A DNA stretch of 64,000 nucleotides from Lysobacter panacisoli (GCF_009765165.1 NZ_VLNU01000001.1:1789001-1853000); one strand, 5' to 3'; numbered from the stretch's first letter, positions 34,941 to 43,751 are shown. Notes: generated by a model from the sequence alone, not told the origin. Made by a program: numbers and translations.

Positions 34941-35700
34941 GGACGGCCTCCTCGACGAAGCGCTGGCGCTGCGCCAGCCGTTGCATGAAGTGTTCGACAT
35001 AGGCGGCGCGATGCTCGGCCGGATCGTGCGGCGTGTCGCTGCCGCCCAGCCACGATTCCGGCACCTGCGCGAGGATCTCCTCGAACGTCGCGCGTGACAG
35101 CTTCGGCGCCAGGCGCGCGTCCGCTCCGGCGATGTCCTCGGCCTGCGGCAACAGCACGTGTTCGCGGATCATCGGGAACGCACTGCCCGCATGCGACGGC
35201 GAACCGTCCCAGCCGTGGTGGAAATACAGCGCCGCACCGTGATCGATCAGCCACGTCGCGCGATGCCAGACCAGCAGGTTGGGATTGCGGAAACTGCGGT
35301 CGACGTTACTGACGAAGGCGTCGAACCAGACGATCTCCGACGCCAGCGCACCCGGCACCTGTTCGGCGACCGGATCGAAATTGATCGCGCCGGGCAGGTA
35401 GTCCAGTGCGAGATTCAGGCCTTCGCTGGCGCGGATGAGGTCCTGGATTTCGGGATCGGGCTCGGTGCGCGCGAGTTCGGGGTCGAGTTCGACGAACACC
35501 AGCTCGGGGATCGGCAGGCCGAGCGCACGCGCGATGCCACCAGCGACGAGCTCGGCGACCAGCGCCTTCGGACCTTGTCCGGCGCCACGGAACTTGAGCA
35601 CGTACAGGCCGTCGTCGTCGCCTTCGATGACGGCAGGCAACGAGCCGCCCTCACGCAGCGGCGTGACGTAGCGGGCAACGTTGATGGTGCGCAGGGGCAT
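34927..35700 (-). CDS. HipA-like kinase
   Basis: 257 residues, much shorter than classic HipA (about 440). Seen: an ATP-loop-like segment (VIEGDDDGLYVLKFRGAGQG), the catalytic segment FDAFVSNVDRSFRNPNLLVW (Asp and Asn), and the metal-binding IDHGAAL. No N-terminal HipA subdomain. Known: HipA phosphorylates glutamyl-tRNA synthetase; short relatives have unknown targets. No HipB-like helix-turn-helix gene adjoins; the overlapping neighbour is DUF3037. Inferred: a two-gene kinase module, possibly toxin-antitoxin or stress control. Confidence 0.82.
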   Translation of the reverse strand: MPLRTINVARYVTPLREGGSLPAVIEGDDDGLYVLKFRGAGQGPKALVAELVAGGIARALGLPIPELVFVELDPELARTEPDPEIQDLIRASEGLNLALDYLPGAINFDPVAEQVPGALASEIVWFDAFVSNVDRSFRNPNLLVWHRATWLIDHGAALYFHHGWDGSPSHAGSAFPMIREHVLLPQAEDIAGADARLAPKLSRATFEEILAQVPESWLGGSDTPHDPAEHRAAYVEHFMQRLAQRQRFVEEAVHARP

Positions 35701-35790
35701 GATCGCGGCGATCTGGAGAGGTAACCGAAAAGCCGCGACAGGTTACCCGCAGTCGCCGTCGCGCGCTGCGCATTCGATGAAAGTCGCCGC

Positions 35791-37065
35791 TTACCAGGTG
35801 TCTTCGAGCATGCGCGGACGGCTCGCAAGCCACCCGCCGTACGCCAATGCGAGCAGGCACAGCGCGAGGAAACCGAACGGCCACCACCAGCCATGCGTGG
35901 TTTCGTGCAGCCAGCCGAACAGCAGCGGGCCAAGGCAGCTCAGGCTGTAGCCCGTGCCCTGCACGAAGCCCGACAGGCGCGAAGAACCGCTCTGCGTGCG
36001 CGTGCGCAGGTTGATCAGCGTGAGCGACAACGGGAACGTACTCGGCCCCAGGCCCAGCAGCGCGACCCACAGCAGCGGCGCGGCCATCGGCGCGATCAGC
36101 AGTCCCGCGAACGCGCCCAGGTACGCGACCACGCAAGCGAGCACCAGCGGGAATGGATTGGCGATGCGCACCGCCAGCGCAGGCAATGCGATCGCGCTGA
36201 GCAGGCCCATCGTCGAGAACAGCGCGACCATGCTGCCGCCGAGCGCCGGGCTCGCGCCGGCTTCGACCATCAGCTTCGGCAGCCACGTGAACATCGAATA
36301 CGTGGTGAGCGAGGTCATGCCGAACATCAGCGTCAGGCCCCACGCCACCGGCGAGCGCCAGACGCGACCGGTGTTGCGCGTGCAGGCGAGCTCGGGCGCT
36401 TCGTCGCCACACGCCACCGCGCGATCGTGCGTGTGCGCGAGCGCCTGCGCTTGTTGCGAATGGCCGAAGCGTTCCATCCACAACACCGCGATCCACGGCA
36501 CCGCCGCCGCGGCCGCTACCAGCGACCACGCGCCCAGCGACACGCGCCAGCCCGCGCTCTGCGCCAGCGGCACTGCGAGCAGCGCGGGCAGGATCGTGCC
36601 CAGCTGCAGCACGGTGATGTACAGCGTGCTGACCGTGCCGACGCGATCGGCGAAGTAGCGCTTCACCAGCGGCGGCAGAACGACGTTGCCCATGCCCATG
36701 CCCGACAGTGCGATCGCCGAGGTGAGCAGCAGCATCGACGTGTCGCCGACGAAGGCGCGCGCGAACAACCCGAGCGTCGCCAGCACCATCGCCAGCAGCG
36801 CGGTGCGTTCCAGGCCGAGGCGGTGCGCGATCGACGGCGTCACCACGCCGAACAGCGCGAACGCCGCGGTCGGCACCATGCCAAGCACGCCGGTCATCGT
36901 CGCGCCGAAACCGAAGTCGCGGCCGAGGCTGTCGAGCAGCGGCGTCAGCGACGTCACCGCGGTGCGCAGGTTGAACGCCGCCATGACGATGCCCGCGAGC
37001 ACCAGCGCACGGTCGCGCCACAACGGGCGGACGAGAGGCGGGGCGACGGCGGTTCTGGCGTCCAT
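35791..37065 (-). CDS. CynX/NimT-like MFS transporter
   Basis: 424 residues, twelve hydrophobic segments. Seen: LVLAGIVMAAFNLRTAVTSL, LTPLLDSLGRDFGFG, and GMGMGNVVLPPLVKRYFADR, characteristic of the CynX/NimT branch (cyanate, 2-nitroimidazole). The substrate here is unknown. The start ATG 37065 is the first in frame after the membrane-less prefix. It is 90 bases upstream of the HipA-like gene on the same strand. Confidence 0.85.
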   Translation of the reverse strand: MDARTAVAPPLVRPLWRDRALVLAGIVMAAFNLRTAVTSLTPLLDSLGRDFGFGATMTGVLGMVPTAAFALFGVVTPSIAHRLGLERTALLAMVLATLGLFARAFVGDTSMLLLTSAIALSGMGMGNVVLPPLVKRYFADRVGTVSTLYITVLQLGTILPALLAVPLAQSAGWRVSLGAWSLVAAAAAVPWIAVLWMERFGHSQQAQALAHTHDRAVACGDEAPELACTRNTGRVWRSPVAWGLTLMFGMTSLTTYSMFTWLPKLMVEAGASPALGGSMVALFSTMGLLSAIALPALAVRIANPFPLVLACVVAYLGAFAGLLIAPMAAPLLWVALLGLGPSTFPLSLTLINLRTRTQSGSSRLSGFVQGTGYSLSCLGPLLFGWLHETTHGWWWPFGFLALCLLALAYGGWLASRPRMLEDTW

Positions 37066-37342
37066 GTGGGGATTCGTTCCGGGTGTGGCGCGCCGCGGGC
37101 AAGCGCGACAATCGCCGGCTGCGCGGCGATGCGGGGGAGGAATGTGCATGGCAGTGTGCGTGACCGACGCGCGCGAAACCACCCGGCGCGCGGCAACACT
37201 GGGTTCCATTGCGGCGTCGGCGAGCCGGCCTTTCACCGTGTCCTCACCATCCTGAGTCCTGCGTGCACGCTGCGCAGCGGATTCACCGGGGATTCGCGGC
37301 GCTGGCACAAGACTCCAATCCACTTCCACACGAGGACTGGAG

Positions 37343-37789
37343 ATGACGATCAAGAACACCAGGCACACCGTGATCCTGGGCGCGCTGATGCTCGCGGCCG
37401 GCGCCGCGTTCGCGCAGAGTGCGCCGCCGAAGGCGTCGTTGACCGAGGCGCAGGTGCGCGCGCGCCTCTCCGAGCAGGGCTACACCAAGGTCAACGACGT
37501 GAAGTTCGAGGACGGTGTATGGAAGGCCGATGCGCGCAGCGCCGAAGGCGAGCGCGTCGACCTGCGCCTGGATGCGAAGACCGGCGCGGTGTATCCGGAC
37601 CAGCAGGTCGCCAACCTCAGCGAGGCCGACGTGCGCGCGCGCCTGTCGGCGGCCGGTTACACCAACGTCCACGATGTCGACTACGAGGACGGCATCTGGA
37701 ACGCCGAAGCCGACGATCCGGCCGGCAAGGACGTCGAACTGAAGATCGATCCGGCGAACGGCAAGGTGATCGGCAAGGAAAAGGATTGA
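37343..37789 (+). CDS. Periplasmic tandem PepSY-domain protein
   Basis: 148 residues. Seen: signal peptide ending GAAFAQS, then two near-copies: LTEAQVRARLSEQGYTKVND...WKADARSAEGERVDLRLDA and LSEADVRARLSAAGYTNVHD...WNAEADDPAGKDVELKIDP, each a PepSY fold. Inferred: arisen by internal duplication. Known: PepSY domains inhibit peptidases or bind hydrophobic ligands in the envelope. The next gene is an M28 peptidase. Confidence 0.88.
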   Translation: MTIKNTRHTVILGALMLAAGAAFAQSAPPKASLTEAQVRARLSEQGYTKVNDVKFEDGVWKADARSAEGERVDLRLDAKTGAVYPDQQVANLSEADVRARLSAAGYTNVHDVDYEDGIWNAEADDPAGKDVELKIDPANGKVIGKEKD

Positions 37790-37844
37790 TCGGACGCGAC
37801 CGCCGGGTGCCCGAAACCACTCACGGCGCAAAGTCGCGCTCCCG

Positions 37845-37874
37845 CCCCTCCCCGTTCATCGGGGAGGGGTTTTC
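37845..37874 (+). terminator. Terminator of the PepSY gene
   Basis: 9-bp stem CCCCTCCCC/GGGGAGGGG with a seven-base loop and TTTT. Confidence 0.85.
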
Positions 37875-37924
37875 CCATCCGGCCACATGCATTTGGTTGG
37901 CTGGCGGCCCGGCGCCCGCGCCCC

Positions 37925-37930
37925 TACTAT
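37925..37930 (+). promoter_or_regulatory. -10 element of the M28 peptidase gene
   Basis: TACTAT in the context CCCCTACTATCGG, 30 bases before ATG 37960; no -35 match at standard spacing. Confidence 0.35.
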
Positions 37931-37959
37931 CGGCCGGCAATCCCGACCAGGCGTCCACC

Positions 37960-39621
37960 ATGAAAGTACCGGCTGTATCGCTGCTCGCGCTGTCCCTCTC
38001 CGTCGCCCTGAATCCCGCGCTTGCCGCGAAGGGCCCCGACATCGACGCCAAGCGCCTCTCGCAGGACGTGAAGGTGCTGTCTTCCGATGAGTTCGAAGGT
38101 CGCGGCCCGGCCACGGCCGGCGAAACCAAGACCATCGACTACGTCGTCGCGCAGATGCGCACCGCCGGCCTGCAGCCGGGCGGCGATCTCAAGGACGGCA
38201 AGCGCGAGTGGACCCAGGCGGTGCCGCTGGCGCGTTCGGAGATCAAGGGCACGCCGGCGCTGTCGGTGAGCGTGAAGGGCAAGGCACAGCCGCTGATGCA
38301 GGGCGAGCAGGTCGCCGTGCGCGCGGCGCAGGACGGCACCACGGCGGTGAACATCGCCAACGCGCCGCTGGTGTTCGCCGGCTACGGCGTCAACGCGCCG
38401 GAGCGCAACTGGGACGACTTCAAGGGCGTGGACCTGAAGGGCAAGATCGCCGTGGTCCTGATCAACGATCCGGACTTCGAAGGCGGCGAAGGCGACTTCG
38501 GGGGCAAGGCGATGACCTACTACGGCCGCTGGACCTACAAGTACGAAGAGGCCGCGCGCCAGGGTGCGCTGGGCCTGCTGATCGTGCACGAGACCGAGCC
38601 GGCGTCGTACGGCTGGGCGACGGTCAAGAACTCCAACACCAACACGATGTTCGACGTCGTACGCGACAAGCCGGCCGCGGTGCATCCGATGATGGAAGGC
38701 TGGATCCAGCGCGATTTCGCGGTCGACCTGTTCAAGCGCGCGGGCCTGGATTTCGATGCGCTCAAGGCGCAGGCGAAGACGCGCACGTTCAAGCCGGTCG
38801 AACTCAAGGGCGCGACGCTGAGTGCGAAGTACGACGTCAACCGCGAGATCATCACCTCGCACAACATCGTCGGCCGCATCGACGGCGCCAAGCGTCCGGA
38901 CGAAACCGTCGTCTACTCCGCGCATTGGGACCACCTCGGCGTCGGCCAGCCCGATGCGAAGGGCGACCGCATCTACAACGGCGCAGTCGACAACGCCACC
39001 GGCACCGCCGCGCTGATCGAACTCGGCCGCGCGTTCGCCAAGGCGCCCAAGCCCGACCGCTCGATCGTGTTCCTCGCCGTCACCGCTGAGGAGAAGGGCC
39101 TGCTGGGTTCGGAGTACTACGCGTCCAAGCCGCTGTATCCGCTGGGCAAGACCGTGGCCGTGCTCAACATGGACGCGCTCGACCCGCACGGGCCGGCGCG
39201 CAACTTCACCACGTCCGGCAGCGCGAAGCAGGAACTGCTCGACCAGCTCGTCGCGACGGCGAAGCAGTGGAACCTGGATTACGTGACCGATCCGAAGCCG
39301 GAAGCGGGCCACTTCTTCCGCTCCGACCACTTCCCGTTCGCCAAGCGCGGCGTGCCGGCGATTTCGTTCGGCTCGGGCAACGACCTGGTCGACGGCGGCC
39401 TCGAAGCCGGCAAGAAGATCGAGGACGCCTACGTCGCCGACCGCTACCACCAGCCGGCCGACCAGTGGGAAGCCGACTGGACCTTCACCGGCATGGCGCG
39501 CGACCTGCAGTTGCTCTACACCGTTGGCCACGACCTCGCCGATTCGGACAAGTGGCCCAACTGGGACGCGTCGTCGGAGTTCCGCGCGGCACGCGATGCG
39601 AGCGCGTCGGATCGCAAGTAA
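37960..39621 (+). CDS. Secreted M28 aminopeptidase
   Basis: 553 residues. Seen: signal peptide ending NPALAAKG; a PA-domain-like insert (about 110-280, with FAGYGVNAPERNWDDFKGVD); and the M28 catalytic set: SAHWDHLG (His), YNGAVDNATGTAAL (bridging Asp), TAEEKGLLGSEYY (Glu pair), NMDALDPHG (Asp) and RSDHFPFAKRGVPAISF (last His). All zinc ligands are present, so it is probably an active di-zinc aminopeptidase in the periplasm. Confidence 0.95.
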   Translation: MKVPAVSLLALSLSVALNPALAAKGPDIDAKRLSQDVKVLSSDEFEGRGPATAGETKTIDYVVAQMRTAGLQPGGDLKDGKREWTQAVPLARSEIKGTPALSVSVKGKAQPLMQGEQVAVRAAQDGTTAVNIANAPLVFAGYGVNAPERNWDDFKGVDLKGKIAVVLINDPDFEGGEGDFGGKAMTYYGRWTYKYEEAARQGALGLLIVHETEPASYGWATVKNSNTNTMFDVVRDKPAAVHPMMEGWIQRDFAVDLFKRAGLDFDALKAQAKTRTFKPVELKGATLSAKYDVNREIITSHNIVGRIDGAKRPDETVVYSAHWDHLGVGQPDAKGDRIYNGAVDNATGTAALIELGRAFAKAPKPDRSIVFLAVTAEEKGLLGSEYYASKPLYPLGKTVAVLNMDALDPHGPARNFTTSGSAKQELLDQLVATAKQWNLDYVTDPKPEAGHFFRSDHFPFAKRGVPAISFGSGNDLVDGGLEAGKKIEDAYVADRYHQPADQWEADWTFTGMARDLQLLYTVGHDLADSDKWPNWDASSEFRAARDASASDRK

Positions 39622-39647
39622 GCGTCGTCCGGTTACCGGTCGAACGA

Positions 39648-39681
39648 AACCCCCTCTCCGACCGGAGAGGGGTTTTGTTTT
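39648..39681 (+). terminator. Terminator of the M28 peptidase gene
   Basis: 9-bp stem CCCCTCTCC/GGAGAGGGG with a four-base loop, then TTTTGTTTTT. The stem resembles the arms of the palindromic repeats seen elsewhere, suggesting that repeat arms have been recruited as terminators. Confidence 0.88.
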
Positions 39682-40254
39682 TCAGGCGGCTTTCGTCGAC
39701 AGCGCGGCGACGACCTCGTCCGTATCCAGCACCGTCGCGAACTCCGTCCGCAGCGTCGCCAGATGCGCGCGCTGGATCGCGTCGGCCGGAATCACCGAGC
39801 CGTCCGCATCCTTGAGATCGAAACACGCGCAGGCATCGCCCACGACCACCGTGCGATAACCCAGGTTCGCCGCGACGCGCGCCGTGGTCGACACGCACAT
39901 ATCGGTGCTGATACCGAACAGCACCACTGTGTCGATGCCGAGCCGGCGCAGGCGCAGATCGAGGTCGGTGCCGATGAAGGCGGCGTTGACCGACTTGGTC
40001 ACCAGCGCTTCGCCGTCGAGCGGCACGAATCCCGGACGATGCGCGTTACCTGGATGCCTCGGCGCGAGCACCGAACCTTCGACCACGGAATCGTGGCGCA
40101 CATGGATCAGCGGCAATCCCGCGCGACGCCACGCGTCGAGCAGGCGCAGGCCGTTGGCTTCCATCGATGGATTGTTGCGCGGCGGCCAGGGCGGCAGATC
40201 GAAGCCCTGCTGCACGTCGATGGGGATGAGCACGCTGCGCGAATCGAACGTCAT
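39682..40254 (-). CDS. Isochorismatase-family cysteine hydrolase
   Basis: 190 residues. Seen: the catalytic triad Asp (IPIDVQQGFDLPPW), Lys (VTKSVNAAFIGTDL) and Cys (STDMCVSTTARVAANLGYRT). Known: members hydrolyse isochorismate, nicotinamide or peroxyureido compounds. Substrate unknown. Divergent from the Lrp gene, which may regulate it. Confidence 0.9.
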   Translation of the reverse strand: MTFDSRSVLIPIDVQQGFDLPPWPPRNNPSMEANGLRLLDAWRRAGLPLIHVRHDSVVEGSVLAPRHPGNAHRPGFVPLDGEALVTKSVNAAFIGTDLDLRLRRLGIDTVVLFGISTDMCVSTTARVAANLGYRTVVVGDACACFDLKDADGSVIPADAIQRAHLATLRTEFATVLDTDEVVAALSTKAA

Positions 40255-40350
40255 GGCGGTGTTCCGTGGCGGGAGACGACCACGATGCGCCCTCGCGCGC
40301 GCCGGTCTCAACCCGGCACAATGCCGGTCACGCCGGCACTCTTCGAGCGC

Positions 40351-40785
40351 ATGAAGACCCTCGACGCCATCGATCGCCAGCTCATCGCGTTGCTGCAGGA
40401 CAACGCGCGCCTGTCGACCGTCGCGCTGGCCAAGGCGGTGGGACTGGGTCGCAGCACCGTGCAGGAACGCCTGCAGCGGCTGGAAAACGCGGGCGTGATC
40501 GCCCAGTACACGGTGCGCTTGGGCAGCGGCGGCGATCCGCTGCAGGCCTGGCTGATGCTGCGTTACGCCGATGGCTTCAGTTGCGACGACGTGATGCCGC
40601 TGCTCGTCGAACTGCCGCAGGTACGGCTGTGCCACAGCGTCGCCGGCGAACTCGACCTGCTGGTGCTGGTGCAGGCCGATACGCCGGGCGAACTGGCCGA
40701 CCTGCGCGAACGCGTGGCCGGCTTCAAGGGCGTGGACGACGTCACCACGGTGCCGGTCCTGCGTACCACGCTGGACCGGCGCTGA
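40351..40785 (+). CDS. Lrp/AsnC-family regulator
   Basis: 144 residues from ATG 40351. Seen: helix-turn-helix LDAIDRQLIALLQDNARLST, VALAKAVGLGRSTVQERLQR, then the RAM ligand-binding domain (LAELDLLVLVQ-type strands; VDDVTTVPVLRTTLDRR). ATG 40285 (with GGGAG) and 40321 are alternatives, but leave little space for a promoter against the divergent hydrolase. Likely controls that hydrolase. Confidence 0.9.
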   Translation: MKTLDAIDRQLIALLQDNARLSTVALAKAVGLGRSTVQERLQRLENAGVIAQYTVRLGSGGDPLQAWLMLRYADGFSCDDVMPLLVELPQVRLCHSVAGELDLLVLVQADTPGELADLRERVAGFKGVDDVTTVPVLRTTLDRR

Positions 40786-40789
40786 GGGC

Positions 40790-41116
40790 TCAGCCGAGCT
40801 TGCGCGACGCCGCGTAGGCGATCAGGTTGCCGGCGCCGGTCACGCCGAGCAGCACCGCGATCACGCCCGGGGTGACTTCGCGCCAGCCGAAGCTTTCGAT
40901 CATGCCGAAGCCGATGCCCAGCGCGAGCAGCAGGATGCCCCAGCGCAGCGAGGCGTGGCGGCGCTGCTGCGATTCGGCCTGGACCAGCGCACGGATCAGC
41001 TCTTCGGAACCGTTGCCGGCGATCAGCTTGGCGCGGGTGCGGGCATCGACCACCGCCTTGATCGCGTAGGTGATGCAGATGAACAGGGTGATCGGGATCA
41101 GGATCTCGAAGGACAT
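40790..41116 (-). CDS. Small inner-membrane protein
   Basis: 108 residues. Seen: an N-terminal helix (FEILIPITLFICITYAIKAV), a charged stretch (DARTRAKLIAGNGSEELIRA), and two C-terminal helices (WGILLLALGIGFGMIESFG; GVIAVLLGVTGAGNLIAYA). It resembles DUF6249-type anti-sigma-neighbour proteins by layout only. Divergent from the ECF sigma gene, 142 bases away. Function unknown. Confidence 0.7.
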   Translation of the reverse strand: MSFEILIPITLFICITYAIKAVVDARTRAKLIAGNGSEELIRALVQAESQQRRHASLRWGILLLALGIGFGMIESFGWREVTPGVIAVLLGVTGAGNLIAYAASRKLG

Positions 41117-41206
41117 GGTGGCCTCTCGTGGACGTTCGGGTGGGTCTGCGGACCAGTGATACGGGCGCCGCGCGTCCGGTTGCAGCGCGGATGTGAAGAC
41201 GCCGTT

Positions 41207-41231
41207 GCAACCATCGGGCCCCTCCACGTAT
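41207..41231 (+). promoter_or_regulatory. Candidate ECF-sigma promoter
   Basis: GCAACC (41207-41212) and CGTAT (41227-41231) with 14 bases between resemble ECF -35/-10 elements and would make the sigma gene autoregulated. GGTTGCA at 41179 and TGCAACC at 41206 form an inverted repeat. The spacing is short of the usual 16, so this is tentative. Confidence 0.3.
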
Positions 41232-41258
41232 CCACAAAGTCATGACCGGTGAATTCGC

Positions 41259-41834
41259 GTGACCGAGGACGACCGCAGGCGGGTCGAGGCCGTGCTGGGC
41301 AATGAGCCCGGCGCGTTCGAACGCCTCGTGCGCGAATACCAGGGTCTGTGCTGGCACATCATCGACCGCATGGTGCGGCACCCGGAAGACACCCGCGAGC
41401 TGTGCCAGGAGACCTTCCTGCGCGTGCACCAGTGCCTGCACCAGTACCGCGGCGAGAGCGCGCTGAAGTCGTGGATCGGGCAGGTGGCCTATTCGGTCGC
41501 CAAGCGCCATCTGGAGAAGCGCCGCATAGCGATCGTCGACGTCGGCGCCGACGCGGAGGACGACGGCCTGTCGCTGCTGGACCAGATCGGCGACGGCTTC
41601 GACCTGGAAGCGGCCTGTGCCGACGCGGAGATCGCAGCGGGCCTGCACGAGGAAATCGAAGCCCTGCCGCCGCTGCAGCGCACGCTGCTGACGCTGTATC
41701 ACCTGGACGAGGTGCCGATCGTGGAGATCGCCCGCATCACCGGGCTCGCCGAGGGTACGATCAAGAGCCATCTGTTCCGGAGCCGGGCGCGCTTGCGCGA
41801 ACGCCTGCAGGCCCGGATGGGAGAAATCGCATGA
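41259..41834 (+). CDS. ECF-type RNA polymerase sigma factor
   Basis: 191 residues, GTG start. Seen: region 2 (FERLVREYQGLCWHIIDRMV, ELCQETFLRVHQCLHQYRGE) and region 4 (LPPLQRTLLTLYHLDEVPIV, EIARITGLAEGTIKSHLFRS). A six-codon open frame from ATG 41242 stops as TGA inside GTGA at this start, so the GTG may be reached by coupled translation. Overlaps the anti-sigma gene by ATGA. Confidence 0.93.
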   Translation: MTEDDRRRVEAVLGNEPGAFERLVREYQGLCWHIIDRMVRHPEDTRELCQETFLRVHQCLHQYRGESALKSWIGQVAYSVAKRHLEKRRIAIVDVGADAEDDGLSLLDQIGDGFDLEAACADAEIAAGLHEEIEALPPLQRTLLTLYHLDEVPIVEIARITGLAEGTIKSHLFRSRARLRERLQARMGEIA

Positions 41835-42337
41835 ACACGCCGAACGACCGCAACGACGCTTCCGGCCCGAACCCGCGTTCGTGGCGCGGCCTGGACGCCC
41901 TCCGACTCGAAGCCGAATGGCAGGCGCAGGAACACGCGCGCGAGCAGGAGCGCCGCGGCGTGCCGCTGGATCCGGCCGACCCGCGTTTGGGCGAGTACCG
42001 CCTGATCGCCCGTGCCCTGCGCAATCCGGCGATGGAACCGGTGCCGGCCGACCTGACTGCGCAGATCGTCGCCCACGTGGAAGCCGCGCAGGGCTTCGGC
42101 GAGCGGCTGGAACACTGGCTGCTGCGCCTGCTTGGCATCGGCCTGGCGCTGATCGCGCTAGTCGCCATCGCGATCTACGGGCAGGACTGGACGCCCGCGT
42201 TCGCCGACCTGGTGCCGGACTGGTCCGCGCAGTCGGCCGACTGGAGCGGGCTCGTGATCGGCTGCCTGGCGTTGTCGCTGGCGTGGCAGGGCGTGGTCCG
42301 GTTCATGCGCACGGTGGAGCCGCTCCACCCGGCGTGA
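41831..42337 (+). CDS. Putative anti-sigma factor, membrane protein
   Basis: 168 residues. Seen: an acidic soluble N-terminal half without a zinc-binding motif, then two membrane helices (WLLRLLGIGLALIALVAIAI; LVIGCLALSLAWQGVVRF). Position directly after and overlapping the sigma gene is the main argument for an anti-sigma role; there is no recognisable ZAS motif. Confidence 0.65.
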   Translation: MNTPNDRNDASGPNPRSWRGLDALRLEAEWQAQEHAREQERRGVPLDPADPRLGEYRLIARALRNPAMEPVPADLTAQIVAHVEAAQGFGERLEHWLLRLLGIGLALIALVAIAIYGQDWTPAFADLVPDWSAQSADWSGLVIGCLALSLAWQGVVRFMRTVEPLHPA

Positions 42338-42424
42338 TCGCTGCGGGCGGGGGATGACCGTCCGCGGCGGGGTCGTGCGTTGGTTCCAGCGCCCCGGCTT
42401 CGTGACCGGGGGCGAGCCCCCGCC

Positions 42425-43708
42425 ATGAACCGTCGTCCCCTTGCGGCCGGACTGGCCGCCGCGTGTGCCTGCATCCTCTTCGCCGCGTGCCAGCGCCCGG
42501 CCGAAACCGACACCGCCACATCCACCGCACCGCCCCCGCCGGACGCCGCGCCCACGACCGGCACGGTCGAACCGGCCTCCACCGCGCCGCGCGCGACCAC
42601 CGACCTGGAGCAACTGGCCGGACGGCTGGTGAACCAGTCCGCTGGCGTGAAGGAAGGCGAGATCGTCCTCATCACCGGTCGCACCCAGGACGCCGAACTG
42701 CTCGAGAACATCGCGGTCAACGTGCGCAAGGCCGGTGCGTTCCCGCTCGTCACCTACGGCAGCGACCGCCTGTCGCGGCGCCTGTTCTTCGACGTGCCCG
42801 ACCAGTACGACTCGCAGACCGACGCGATGGTGATGAAGCTCGCCGGCATGGCCGACGTGGTGATCAGCCTGAGCAACAACACCGACGAGAACCTGTTCGA
42901 AGGTGCCGATCCCAAGCGTCTGGCCGCGCGCGCCAAGGCCGATGAACCGATCGGCCAGGCGTTCCTGAAGAACAACGTGCGCACGGTCGAAGTCGGCAAC
43001 AACATGTACCCGACCGCGTGGCGCGCCGAGCGGTACGGCATGAGCGCCGACGACCTCGCCAAGGCATTCTGGAATGGCGTCAACCTCGACTACAGCGACC
43101 TGCAGGCGCGCGGCGAACAGGTGCGTACCGCGATCGCCGCCGGCAACGAAGTCCACGTCACCCATCCCAACGGCACCGACCTGAAACTGCGCGTGCAGGG
43201 TCGCAAGGTGCTGGTGAGCGACGGCATCATTTCCGAAGCCGACCGCAAGGCCGGCGGTCCCGCACTCGCCGCGTACCTGCCTGCGGGCGAGGTCTATACG
43301 ACGCCGGTACCCGGCAGCGCCGAAGGCAAGCTGGTGCATACGCGCTCGTTCTACCAGGGCAAGCCGATCGACAACCTCACGCTCACCGTCAGCGGCGGCA
43401 AGGTCACCGCGATGACGGGCTCGGGCCCGGGTTACGACGACTTCAAGGCCGAGTACGACGCCGTCGGCGACGCGCGCAAGGACCTGATCGGCTTCATCGA
43501 TTTCGGCATCAATCCGAACGTGACGCTGCCGACGAACAGCCAGGTCGGCAACTGGATGCCTGCCGGCGCGGTGACCGTCGGCACCGGCACCAACACCTGG
43601 GCCGGCGGCGACAACTCGGTGCCCTACGGCATCGTCGTATTCCTGCCTGGTGCGTCGGTGACGCTGGACGGGAAGCCTGTGGTGGAGAAGGGGGCTTTGA
43701 AGCTTTGA
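42425..43708 (+). CDS. M29-like aminopeptidase-fold lipoprotein, metal ligands missing
   Basis: 427 residues. Seen: lipoprotein signal (lipobox LFAAC), a Pro/Thr-rich linker, then an M29-like core: LVNQSAGVKEGEIVLITG, NMYPTAWRAERYGMSADDLA and LPAGEVYTTPVPGSAEGKLV, with the first metal Glu (PAGEV) kept. In the last part, where M29 enzymes have a His and a His-x-Asp, this protein has GAVTVGTGTNTWAGGDNSVP then YGIVVF, so those ligands are absent. Known: M29 needs them for catalysis. Inferred: a non-catalytic or altered member, perhaps a binding protein. Start 42425 is chosen for the lipoprotein signal. Confidence 0.75.
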   Translation: MNRRPLAAGLAAACACILFAACQRPAETDTATSTAPPPPDAAPTTGTVEPASTAPRATTDLEQLAGRLVNQSAGVKEGEIVLITGRTQDAELLENIAVNVRKAGAFPLVTYGSDRLSRRLFFDVPDQYDSQTDAMVMKLAGMADVVISLSNNTDENLFEGADPKRLAARAKADEPIGQAFLKNNVRTVEVGNNMYPTAWRAERYGMSADDLAKAFWNGVNLDYSDLQARGEQVRTAIAAGNEVHVTHPNGTDLKLRVQGRKVLVSDGIISEADRKAGGPALAAYLPAGEVYTTPVPGSAEGKLVHTRSFYQGKPIDNLTLTVSGGKVTAMTGSGPGYDDFKAEYDAVGDARKDLIGFIDFGINPNVTLPTNSQVGNWMPAGAVTVGTGTNTWAGGDNSVPYGIVVFLPGASVTLDGKPVVEKGALKL

Positions 43709-43751
43709 GGTTTTGAAGCGATGAGGTCTTGATGTATCACGGCGCGGTTTT

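Noticed and set aside
35893..39621. A single frame of over 1,200 codons on the plus strand
   Set aside because: Its first part is antisense to the CynX-like transporter and Arg/Gln-rich; only the part from 37960 (signal peptide, M28 motifs) is a gene.
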